Shown piece by piece: positions 12,824 through 22,900 of a DNA stretch of 64,000 bases. The DNA comes from Mercurialis annua. Taxonomy: Eukaryota; Streptophyta; Magnoliopsida; Malpighiales; Euphorbiaceae. The position numbers and the translations under genes were made by a program. The notes under the pieces are model-generated. The model searched no databases. It was not told the origin of the DNA and worked only from the letters and a program-made list of their open reading frames with translations. Where the stretch lies: the NCBI RefSeq assembly GCF_937616625.2, contig NC_065571.1, positions 27,292,201 through 27,356,200 on the forward strand. The letters run 5' to 3'. Position 1 is the first letter of the stretch. Each line of letters starts with the position of its first letter.

Positions 12824-12941
12824 GTAACTCGGTGTGAGCATAACTCTCGAGACCAAGTAGAGTAACTCGGTGTAGCTCAGCTCTCGGGACTCTGGTATAA
12901 GTGTGGTCAGTGGTAACTCGGTGTAGCTCAGCTCTCGGGAC
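12824..12941 (+). repeat. triplicated GTAACTCGG motif in the 5' LTR
   Basis: Copies at 12824-12854, 12862-12890 and 12913-12941 share GTAACTCGGTGT and CTCTCGGGAC. They lie about 600-700 bp before the LTR end. The non-autonomous family has an unrelated three-copy motif in the corresponding part of its LTR. Confidence 0.8.
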
Positions 12942-13537
12942 CCGACCTATTGGATTATGTTTATTATTTAGAATTGTGGATTAGGGTTCCAACTATTATT
13001 CGTAATATCGTTATTAAATGTTTTAAACAGTTTTAAAGGTTTTCCACTTAATAAATGTAGATAGTGGTATAAACTCATCTCAGTATATCTGACCCCGTTG
13101 TTTTCCCAATTTTTCCCAGGGTTATGATCTGAGAGAGTCTGGTGATCTCCGCATTTACTTTTCCTCGGAGGTTCCATTTATTTTTGATAAACTGTCAAAC
13201 TATTTTATTCTTAGACCGCAGTAGTTGACTAGACGTCTTTATTTTATTTTAGTTGTTGTCGGATTTGTCCGACTGGATTATTATTGCTTTGGCATGTTAT
13301 AATACTATTCAGAATTATTTATGTTAAACCGAATTAATATTATTATTGGAAAGCATGTTATTTTAATTGTTGAATATTATAACTGCTAGATTTAGGCTGA
13401 AGTCTCGGTTGCCCCCGAGCATTGGTTTTCTGCAGGTTTACGTCATTATATGCTAATTGAAAGGCTAGCTACGGGTTTTGGTACTACATTACCCATACCC
13501 TAGCGCCGGTCGCGATTCATGAAAATGGGTCGTGACA

Positions 13538-13880
13538 AACTTGGTATCATAGCTTTGGTTTCAAACCAAGGCCATTTGCTTGCTATGTGTTTACTCTGTT
13601 AAGTAAGGTTGTGTCTTAGGAACTACTGCAGATATAGGTTTCTGTCATGTCTTTAAAAACGTCATCTTCTGATTTTTAAAATATTCTGCCTACACAAATA
13701 GGATTGCGTCGAGTCAGTCATTATATGTTGATTTGATGTTGTTAAATGTTAATTTTATTTCACTTGGGTGAATGCTTTATTGCTGTTGATTTCTCGGGAA
13801 ATCCTAATTTGTTACTTGTTTTGTTTCATACTTGGGTATGAATTACGTGTATCTAAATTGTTGTTGTTCAATCTTAGAAT
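13538..13880 (+). other. internal leader between 5' LTR and gag, with primer-binding site
   Basis: The primer-binding site TGGTATCATAGC is at 13542-13553, four bases after the LTR. It matches the complement of the 3' end of plant initiator Met tRNA (TGGTATCAGAGC) with one mismatch (G to T). The rest of the 343-bp leader is AT-rich with no other feature I can support. Confidence 0.85.
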
Positions 13881-15277
13881 ATGGACAACGTTGTTCGTAC
13901 TCGTGCTCGTGCTGCGGCAGAGCAAGAAGCTGTGGCTGATGATGCGATTTCCATGGAAGCCGATTAGAACGTACCACCAGTTCCGGCCAATGCTGGACGT
14001 GGTAGAGGTAGAGGTGCTGGCAGAGGTAGAGGTAGAGACAGAGGAGCTGGTGCTGGTAGAGGTGGAGCTAGAGGACGTGGTGCAGCAGGTGTTCAGGCAC
14101 CGAATGTGCAGCAGGCACCAGGGGTGCAACATGCACCGAATATGCAAGCGTTCGACTTCACTACTTTCTTGGCTGGCATTGTCGAAATGCAGAACAACCA
14201 AGCTCTTGTGCAGAATCAGTGTACTGTACTGGGTCAGTTAGCGCAGCAACAGCAACCTCAGGCTGGTGCTGTAGCTGGTATGGGTGGACTTGCTGGTGTT
14301 GGTCACATTCCGACAGACAAAGAGATGGTGATGACCTACACGAAGTTGAATCCGACTTCCTTTGATGGTACTGGGGATGCTCTTGACTTTTTGGAAGAGT
14401 TTGAGTACAATAGTCAGAAAATTCAAGCTACTGATCGTCAATCAGTGATGGTTGTGGAGATGTCGTTGAAGGGTCCAGCTAAGGACTGGTTTCGCGATAA
14501 CATCAGGCCAGAGATGGCTACATTGTCTTGGGCTGATTTTGTGACAAGGTTCAGAGGTTATTATCTACCCTTCTCTGTTACTGAGAATTTCAGAGAAAAG
14601 CTGCTAAGTTTGAAGAAAGGGGATAGATCAGTGACATACTATACTACAGAGTTTGTCCGTTTGGGGCGGTTTGCTACAGATCTACAGGGTGATCGTGGGC
14701 GAGTGAACGACGGCTATATCAGGGGTTTAGGCTCGGAATTTCTTCCTTTGCTAATAGGGGCAGACATGGAGTTTGCTCGGGTAGTGGATAGTGCTCGACG
14801 GATGGAGAATTTGTTGATTCAGTTTGGGACGATCTCTGACCCTTTCCAGAATCAGAAGGGAAAGAGTGATACTCCTAGTGGGGGGCAACAAGCCCCAGTG
14901 CAGCATGGTAGTGGGAATTACTACAGTGGCTCTTCTCAGGCCAATAAGGGGAGTCGCCGTACTCATAACAAAGCGAGGCATAGTGCTAGGAGTGCTCCGT
15001 ACAGTTCTAGTAGCAGTGGGAGTAACTGTGGTTCAGGACGCGGGTACAGTGGTGGATCGAACATTCTGTTCTGCCAGAATTGCAGACCCACGCACTATGG
15101 TCAGTGTTAGTTAGCTCCTGCATGTTGTTTCTCTTGTGGCCAGCCGGGTCATTTGTCCAGGGAGTGTCCGACATCTGCGCAGCAGATGTCTAACTCCAGT
15201 GTGGCGCAGTCGTCTTACCAGCAGCAGAGACCTGCGTTTACACAGTCTATAGGGTACTCTCAACCTGCAGCATTTTT
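13881..15277 (+). pseudogene. gag: gag region of the Tekay-like gag-pol, interrupted
   Basis: The start chosen is the ATG at 13881, the first in frame with the gag domain after the leader. The N-terminus is Arg/Ala-rich, followed by a Gly-Arg tract (about residues 40-75) that could bind RNA. The retrotransposon gag core runs from LNPTSFDGTGDALDFLEEFE (about 14343) through KDWFRDNI, GYYLPFS and VTYYTTEFVRLGRF. Downstream a CCHC zinc knuckle, CFSCGQPGHLSREC, lies at about 15124-15165. Gag forms the virus-like particle and packages the RNA. Breaks: TAG at 13965-13967, TAG at 15108-15110 just before the zinc knuckle, and a frame change in the T run at 15273-15277, after which the protein continues in another frame. 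The family encodes gag-pol as one polyprotein, so these are disabling. Confidence 0.92.
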
Positions 15278-17119
15278 GGTGGCCAGCGGGGCCGTGGTTC
15301 TGGTGGCAGAGGTTTTGGTGGCCGTGTTAACGGTAGTAGAGGTTCCAACAGTTATGGTACTGGGCAGAGTTCGCAGCAGCAGCCGCAGGGTCAGGCCAGA
15401 GTGTTTGCTCTTACTCCTCAGGATGCGCGTGCATCAAATGTTGTGGTCCAAGGTACCATTCCAATTTCTTTTACTGATGCTTTGGTATTATTTGATGCAG
15501 GTGCAACCCATTCGTTTGTGTCTACATGTTTTGCTAGGAAATTGGGTATGGCACCATCTGTTTTGAGTGAACCTCTAGCTGTGTCTACACCTATGTCTGA
15601 AGGTGTAGTAGTGGACATCGTTTATCCTTCTTGTCCAGTGGTTATTCAGGGTAGAGAATTATGTGCTGATTTGATTGTACTTGACGTTCTTTCTTTTGAT
15701 GTCATCTTGGGGATGGATTGGCTGTCGCGCCATTATGCTTCTATTGACTGTCGAGGGAAGTCAGTCGAGTTCAGGATTCCAGGTGATCTACCTTTCTCCT
15801 TTCAAGGAGAGAAGGCGGAGACACCTAAGAATCCGATTTCCGCCATCAAGGCGAAGCGGATGTTAGGAAAGGGTTGCCAGGGTTTTCTTGCTGTGGTTCG
15901 TGATTTGGAGACTAGTAGTGGTGATATGCATAGTGTTCCGATAGTGAATGAGTTCACTGATGTGTTTCCAGAGGAATTGCCTGGATTACCACCTGATCGT
16001 GATTTCGAGTTTTGCATTGATGTGGTTTCTGGTACAGCTCCGATTTCGATATCGCCGTATCGGATGGCTCCTACAGAGATGAAGGAGTTGAAGGACCAGT
16101 TACAAGAATTGTTGGATAGCGGGTTCATCAAACCGAGTACTTCTCCATGGGGTGCTCCAGTTCTGTTTGTGAAAAAGAAAGACGGTTCCTTTCGACTGTG
16201 TATCGACTACAGACAGTTGAACAAGGCTACTGTCAAGAACAGATATCCTCTTCCTCGCATCAATGATTTGTTTGACCAGTTGCAGGGTGCGAAGTGTTTT
16301 TCCAAGATTGATTTGACGTCTGGGTATCATCAACTTCGGATCCGTGATGTAGATATGCCTAAGACTGCTTTTCGGACTCGTTATGGACATTTTGAGTTTC
16401 TGGTTATGTCCTTTGGTCTGACTAACGCACCAGCAGCGTTAATAGATATGATGAACAGAGTGTTCAAGCCGTTTTTGGATCAATTTGTTATTGTCTTCAT
16501 TGATGACATTTTGATCTATTCTCGGAGTGAGGAGGAGCATGCTTACCATTTGAGGACTATACTACAGACGTTGCGTGAGCATCAGTTGTATGCTAAGTTC
16601 TCAAAATGTGAGTTCTGGTTGAATCAGGTTACCTTTCTAGGACACGTGGTGTCGAAAGATGGGATCAAGGTTGATCCGAAGAAGATTGAGGCGGTTATGG
16701 ATTGGCAGAGGCCGAGGTCAGTTACCGAGATCAGAAGTTTTCTGGGTTTAGCTGGCTACTATCGTCGGTCCGTGCAAGATTTCTCCAGAATATCTGCACC
16801 GTTGACTAAACTGACACAGAAGGGTGTTAAGTTTGAGTGGACTGACAAGTGCGAGGCGAGCTTTGAGAAGCTCAAGGAGATTTTAACTACAGCTTCGGTT
16901 TTGGCATTGTCTTCTGGCATTGATGGTTTCACAGTGTATTGTGATGCGTCTCAGATTGGTTTGGGTTGCGTTCTGATGCAACATGGGCAGGTGATTGCCT
17001 ATGCTTCCAGACAGTTGAAGAAGCATGAGGTGAATTACCCTACTCATGATTTAGAGTTGGCAGCTGTGGTTTTTGCGCTGCAAAATCTGAAGACATTATT
17101 TGTATGGTGCTACTTGTGA
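15278..17119 (+). pseudogene. pol: protease, reverse transcriptase and N-terminal RNase H region of pol
   Basis: Open from the frame change at about 15277 to the stop at 17117-17119. In order: a Gly/Ser/Gln-rich linker; aspartic protease with [12 protein letters not shown] (catalytic Asp codon 15494-15496; the usual DSG or DTG is DAG here) and ILGMDWL; reverse transcriptase with [26 protein letters not shown] and [13 protein letters not shown] (catalytic Asp pair codons 16502-16507); connection/RNase H with [14 protein letters not shown] (Asp codon 16943-16945). It would copy the element RNA into DNA. Motifs are intact up to about 17080, where one extra base shifts the frame, so this piece ends in out-of-frame residues. 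The family sequence resumes in the frame at 17082. Confidence 0.95.
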
Positions 17120-18842
17120 GATTTTCACTGATCACAAGAGTTTGAAGTATATCTTTGATCAGAGAGAGTTGAACTTGAGACAGAGGAGGTGGTTAGAGTT
17201 GCTGAAAGACTACGACTGTACTATTCAGTACCATCCTGGTAAGGCTAATGTGGTAGCCGATGCGTTGAGTCGCAAGTCTTCGGGCAACTTGGCTCATATT
17301 TCTGAGATTGGGCGTAGACCCATGGTTAGAGAGTGGCACAGTTTGATAGCTTCAGGCTATGGTTTTTAGGTTTCTCAGGCCGGTTGTTTGTTGGCACAGT
17401 TACAAGTGCAACCTGTTTTGATTGAACGGATCAAAGCTTTACAAGCTGAGGATCCACAGTTGAAACAGATTATTGAGGAGATTCAGCAGGACGGTAATTC
17501 TGAGTTTACTTTTGTGGATGGTGTTCTGAGACATGGTTCGAGATTGTGTGTTCCGGATTCAGATGGGTTGAGGGACCAGATTCTGGAAGAAGCGCACAAA
17601 TCTGCTTATAGTGTTCATCCGGGTTCTAGTAAGATGTACCATGATCTTAAGGGTACCTACTGGTGGAGCGGGATGAAAAAGGATGTCGCGGAGTATGTTT
17701 CTAAGTGTCTGACGTGCCAGCAGTTGAAGCTGGAGCATCAGAGACCTTTTGGCTATCTGCAGCCACTACCTATTCCAGAGTGGAAGTGGGAGCGGATGGC
17801 CATGGATTTTGTGGTTGGTTTACCACGTACTCGACAGGGGTACGATTCCATCTGGGTTATAGTTGACCGTATGACCAAGTCAGCTCATTTCCTTCCGATT
17901 AAGGTTTCGTATACTGCTTCGAGGTTGGCTTAGTTGTACATCGACAGGATTGTCAGTTTGCATGGTGTACCGGTTTCTATTGTTTCAGACAGAGATTCTG
18001 TGTTTACTTCGAGGTTCTGGAAAGCGTTACAGGAATCCTTGGGTTCTCGGTTGGATTTCAGTACAGCTTTTCATCCTCAAACTAACGGTCAGTTTGAGAG
18101 GACTATTCCGACGTTGGAGGATATGCTCAGGATGTGTGTTCTTGATTTTCAGGGTAGCTGGGATACTCATTTGCCGTTGATTGAGTTTTCTTATAACAAC
18201 AGTTACCACGCGAGTATCGAGATGGCGCCGTATGAGGCTTTGTACGGGCGCAAGTGTAGATCTCCTATCTGTTGGGAGGAGGTTGGAGAGCGTAAATTCT
18301 CGGGAGCGGAGATTATTCAGATTACCTCAAAGAAGGTACCGTTGATCAAACAGAGGTTAGAGACTGCTTTTAGTCGGCATAAGAGTTATGCTGATCTGAA
18401 GAGGAAAGACATTGAGTTTCACGTTGGTGATTTCGTGTTTCTTCGGGTTTCGCCTATGAAAGGCGTGGTTTTTTTTGGTGTCAAGGGAAAGTTGGCACCG
18501 AGGTATATTGGTCCTTATGAGATTTCAGAGAGGATTGGAGCTGTGGCTTATCGTCTGGTTTTTCCGCCAGACATGTCGTTAGTACATCCTGTGTTTCATG
18601 TTTCTATGTTGAGGAAGTGCATTTCTAATCCTTCGCACGTGATTGTGCCTCAGAGTGTTGAGATTGACCAAGAGCTGGCCTATGAGGAACAGCCAGTTGA
18701 GATTGTTGATACGCAAGTGCGTAAATTGCGGAACAAGGAGATTACGATGGTCAAAGTTCTCTGGCGCAATCATTCTGTAGAGGAGTGTACTTGGGAGACC
18801 GAGTCGGATATGCGGAATCGCTATCCTTTCCTTTTTCCGTGA
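17082..18842 (+). pseudogene. int: end of RNase H plus integrase with chromodomain-like tail
   Basis: It continues pol after the +1 shift at 17080-17082. RNase H ends with [11 protein letters not shown]. The integrase has an HHCC zinc domain (H..H around EEAHKSAYSVHPGSSKMYHD, then CLTC), a catalytic core with Asp in AMDFVVGLP, Asp in VSDRDSVF and Glu in QTNGQFERT (35 residues between the last two), a GPY motif (RYIGPYEI), then a C-terminal chromodomain-like segment ([16 protein letters not shown]) ending at TGA 18840-18842. In chromoviruses this tail can direct insertion to heterochromatin, which fits the satellite location. Breaks: TGA 17088-17090, where relatives usually have Trp, TAG 17367-17369 and TAG 17931-17933. 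The catalytic residues themselves are all present. Confidence 0.95.
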
Positions 18843-18959
18843 GGTACGATATCTTGATTTTTGGGACTTTTATGATTTTTACTTGTGTTACGTGTTGTTA
18901 TGGTGGTAATTGCTTATCTTGTTAAATTCGAGGACGAATTATTAATTAGTTGGGAATAA
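18843..18959 (+). promoter_or_regulatory. 3' untranslated segment with conserved hairpin and weak polypurine tract
   Basis: It contains AATTCGAGGACGAATT at 18925-18940, an inverted repeat of AATTCG and CGAATT around AGGA. The identical 16 bases occur at the same distance from the 3' LTR in both other elements. The polypurine tract just before the LTR (GTTGGGAATAA) is poor compared with the AAGGGGGAGAGAA of the other two elements, so second-strand priming may be impaired. Confidence 0.75.
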
Positions 18960-19953
18960 TGTAATATCCCGTAAAATTTTACATTTATTTTTCGATAATT
19001 TCCGACAATTTTTCGGTCGTTTTGAACTTCGATGATAGCGGTTTGATTCGAGTTGTTTCGGGATTGGGGTTGATCTAGGTTCAACCATTTTAATTTTAAT
19101 TTTAAAAAAACAAAAAAAAATAATGGAAGACAAATTCCCGTTCGAGAATTTTATGATTCTCGAACGAGAATCTTGTTGGGGGCATGGTCTCGTTCGAGAC
19201 CTGGCCATTTTCGAACGGGAATCAGGCCTGAAAGGCTATTCCCGTTCGAAACTTCTTCCACCCTTGCGTGGGGGTAGTTTCGTCACTTATTCTAACCTAC
19301 TCCGACCTACTTAAATACGTAACTTTTAACATAATCTCTTCTCCATTCTACAAACAAACCCTAGCCCCCATTCCCTTACTCATTCTCTGAAAAACGAAGC
19401 TGCAATCTTCATTCAAAGTGGCTGTCCCGGTAAGCTTCCATAACTCCATTAATTTCAGTTTTTGGTTTTGAGCGACATTCCGTATTTTTGATCGTTCTCT
19501 TTCGTTATTAGATCGAAATTGATTCCGTTCGATCTCGGAGATTCTAGACTCGCGTACCTTCGATCCCCCACCTCGTTTTCGCAAAACGGTACGTAAACGA
19601 TCTCTTTCTAATCGCCGTACGGTGTACCGTTTTGAGATGTTATACACTGTTCTTGAATAATCATGGTTGCTGCCGAATCATTTCCTCTTTTGCCATGTTT
19701 TGTTGATTGATTTAAGGATATAATCTCTTAGTATGTTAGTTGTATATCGTTTCGAGCTATTGGTTGCGGTTTGAATCCATTATTTTGGACCCATCAACAT
19801 TTGGCTATTCTCGGTTTCGTTTGCTAATTATTGTGTTTGTAATGCTAGAGTATATTGATTTAATCTTGATTAATAATGGTTTGATAAGGGTTGTGAGGAT
19901 TCAAATTGTAAGATTGGTGTTGCATGCTTCTAAGTTAATTTGAATCCTTGATT
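18960..19953 (+). repeat. truncated 3' LTR of the Tekay-like element (994 bp)
   Basis: It aligns with the first part of the 5' LTR, from TGTAATATCCCG to GAATCCTTGATT, including the TATA-like box at 19311-19317 and the donor-like CCCGGTAAGC. Identity stops at 19953 and satellite (CGTAACGTTTTAAACG) follows at once, sharing two T bases at the joint. About 1.9 kb of LTR, the right target-site copy and an unknown amount of satellite are missing. A deletion through microhomology or unequal exchange is the simplest cause. Confidence 0.93.
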
Positions 19954-22900
19954 CGTAACGTTTTAAACGTTTTGTTTTGTTTCATAACGTTTGTAAACTT
20001 TTGGCTTAAAACCTAAAAAGGGGAAACGTTTGGATTTGTTTCGTAACGTTTGTAAACGTTTGGCTTAAATCGGTATAAAGGCGAAATGTTTGGATATGTT
20101 TCGTACTGTTTGTAAACGTTTGGCTTAAATCGCTAAAAAGATGAAACGTTTGGATTTGTTTCGTAACGTTTGTAAACGTTTGGCATACATCGCTAAGAAG
20201 GGGAAACGTTTGGATTTGTTTCGTATCATTTGTAAACGTTTGGCCTAAATCGCTAAAAACATGAAACGTTTGGATTTGTTTCGTATCGTTTGTAAATATT
20301 TGGATTAAATCGCAAAAAAGGTGATCGTTTATAAACATTTGGCTTAAATCGCAAAAAAGGTGAAACCTTTGGATTTGTTTCGTAGCGTTTGTAAACATTT
20401 GGCTTAAATTGATAATAAGGAGAAACGCTTGGATTTTTTTTGTAACGTTTGTAAACGTTTGGCTTAAATTGCTAAAAAGGCGAAACGTTTTGATTTGTTT
20501 CGTAGCGTTTATAAACGTTTGCCTTAAATGGCTAAAAAGGGGAAACGTTTGGATTTGCTTTGTACCGTTTGTAAACGTTTGGTTTATATCGCCATAAAGG
20601 TGAAACGTTTGGATTTGTTTTGTAACGTTTGTAAAAGTTTGGCTTAAATTGCTAAAAAGTTGAAACGCTTGGATTTGTTTTGTAACGTTTGTAAACGTTT
20701 GACTTAAATTGGTAAAAAGGTGAAACGCTTGGATTTGTTTCGTAACGTTTTTAAATGTTTGGCTTATATTGCAAAAAAGGTGAATACCTTGGTTTTGTTT
20801 CGTAACGTTTTTAAAGAATTGGCTTAAATAGCTAAAATGTGAAATGTTTGGATTTGTTTTGTAACGTTTGTAAACGTTTGGCCTAAATCGCTAAAAAGGG
20901 GTAACGTTTGGATTTGTTTCGTAACGTTTGTAAACGTTTGGCTTGAATCGTTAAAAAAGCAAAATGTTTGGATTTGTTTCGTAACGGTTGTAAGCGTTTA
21001 GCTTAAATCGCTAAAAAGGTGAAATATTTGGATTTGTTTCGTAACGGTTGTAAGCGTTTGACTTATATTGCTAAAAAGGGGAAACGTTTGGATTTGTTTC
21101 GCAACGTTTTTAAATGTTTGGCTTAAATTGCTAAAAAGGAGAAACGCCTGGATTTGCTTCGTAACATTTGTAAACGTTTGGCTTAAATTGCAAAAAAGGA
21201 GAAACGTTTGAATTTGTTTCGTAATATTTTTAAACGTTTGTCTTAAATTGCTAAAAAATGAAACGCTTGGATTTGTTTCGTAACGTTTGTAAACGTTTGT
21301 CTTAAATTGTAAAAAGGTGAAATGCTTGGTTTTGTTTCGTAAAGTTTGTAAAGATTTTGGCTTAAATAGGTAAAAATGTGGAATGTTTGGATTTGTTTCG
21401 TAACGTTTTAAACGTTTGGTTTTGTTTTGTAACGTTTGTAAACGTTTGGCTTAAATCGCTAAAAGGCAAAACGTTTGGATTTGTTTCGTAACGTTTGTAA
21501 ACGTTTGAATTAAGTCGCTAAAAAGGTGAAACGTTTGGATTTGTTTCGTAACGGTTGTAAACGTTTAGCTTAAATCCTAAAAAGATGAAATGTTTGGATT
21601 TGTTTCGTGTCGTTTGTACACGTTTGGCTTGAATTGCTAAAAAGGTGAAACGCTTTGATTTGTTTCATAACGTTTGTAAATGTTTGGCTTAAATTGCTTA
21701 ATAGGGAAACGTTTGGATTAGTTTCGTATCGTTTGTAAGCGTTTGGCTTATATCGCTAAAAAGGGGAAACGCTTAGATTTGTTTCGTAACCTTTGTAAAC
21801 ATTTGGCTTAAATTGCTAAAAAGGTGAAACGCTTCTATTTCTTTCGTAGCGTTTGTAAACGTTGGCTTAAATTGCTAATAAGAAAAAACGATTGGATTTG
21901 TTTCGTAACGTTTGTAAACGTTTGGCTTAAATTGCTAAAAAGGTGAAACGTTTGGATTTGTTTCGTAGCGTTTATAAACGTTTGGCTTAAATCGCTAAAA
22001 AGGAGAAACGTTTGGATTTGTTTCATAATGTTTGTAAATGTTTGGGTAAAATCAATAAAAAGGAGAAACGCTTGGATTTGTTTCGGAACGTTTGTAAACG
22101 TTTGGCTTAAATTGCTAAAAAGGTGAAACGCTTGGATTTGTTTTGAAACGTTTGTAAACGTTTGGCTTAAATTGCTAAAAAGGTGAAACACTTGATTTTG
22201 TTTCGCAACGTTTGTAAAGGTTTGGCATAAATCGCTAAAAATGTGAAACGTTTGGATTTAATTCGTAACGTTTTAAACGTTTGGTTTTTTTCGTAGCGTT
22301 TGTAAAGGTTTGACTTATATCGCTACAAATGTGAAACTTGGATTTGTTTCGTAACGTTTTAAACATTCAGTTTTATTTCGTAACATTTGTAAACGTTTGG
22401 CTCAAATCGCTAAAATGGGGAAACGGTTGGATTTGCGTCGTAACGTTTGTAAACGTTTGGCTTAAATTGCTAAAAAGGAGAAACGTTTGGATTTGTTTCG
22501 TAATGTTTTTAAACGTTTGGCTTAAATTGCTAAAAAAGTGAAAATCTTGGATTTGTTTCGTAACGTTTGTAAACGTTTGGCTTAAATTGTAAAAAAGGTG
22601 AAACGCTTGATTTTGTTTTGTAACATTTGTAAAGATTTGGCTTAAATAGCTAAAAATGTGAAATGTTTGGATTTGTTTGATAACGTTTTAAACGTTTGGT
22701 TTTGTTTTGTAACGTATGTAAATGTTTGGCTTAAATCGCTAAAAAGACAAAACGTTTGGATTTGTTTCGTAACGTTTGTAAATGTTTGGCTTAAATCGCT
22801 AAAAAGGGGAAACGTTTAAATTTGTTTCGTAATGGTTGTAAACGTTTGGCTTAAATCCTAAAAAGGTGAAATGTTTGGATTTGTTTTGTGTCGTTTGTAA

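Larger units (their letters stand above)
10667..13537 (+). repeat. 5' LTR of the Tekay-like element (2871 bp)
   Basis: It begins TGTAATATCCCG and ends GGGTCGTGACA, with satellite immediately upstream and the primer-binding site 4 bases downstream. Internal landmarks in order: palindrome cassette (10845-10943), TATA-like box (11007), donor-like CCCGGTAAGC (11122-11131), 27-bp minisatellite (12036-12116), triplicated GTAACTCGG motif (12824-12941), TGACCCCGTTGTT...CCCAG (13089-13119). The first 987 or so bases are repeated in the 3' LTR at 18960-19953. Minus-strand reading frames near 11044-11343 are incidental. Confidence 0.95.
10667..19953 (+). mobile_element. Ty3/Gypsy chromovirus LTR retrotransposon, probably Tekay/Del clade, degenerate
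   Basis: The order is complete 5' LTR, tRNA primer site, gag, protease, reverse transcriptase, RNase H, integrase with chromodomain-like tail, conserved pre-LTR motif, truncated 3' LTR. Protease-RT-RH-IN order with integrase last is diagnostic of Ty3/Gypsy. The integrase GPY region plus a tail ending VKVLWRNHS...TWE...YPFLF is typical of plant Tekay/Del chromoviruses. Seven lesions interrupt the single gag-pol frame, so this copy cannot encode its own proteins. The 3' LTR is joined straight to satellite after 994 of the expected 2871 bp. No target-site duplication can be checked because the 3' end is lost. Confidence 0.95.

Noticed and set aside
13768..14241. Frames overlapping gag in other phases and on the minus strand (13768-14241, 13812-14201, 14751-15114).
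   Set aside because: They are shadows of the Gly-Arg-rich gag coding sequence; the gag frame has the recognisable domain and zinc knuckle.
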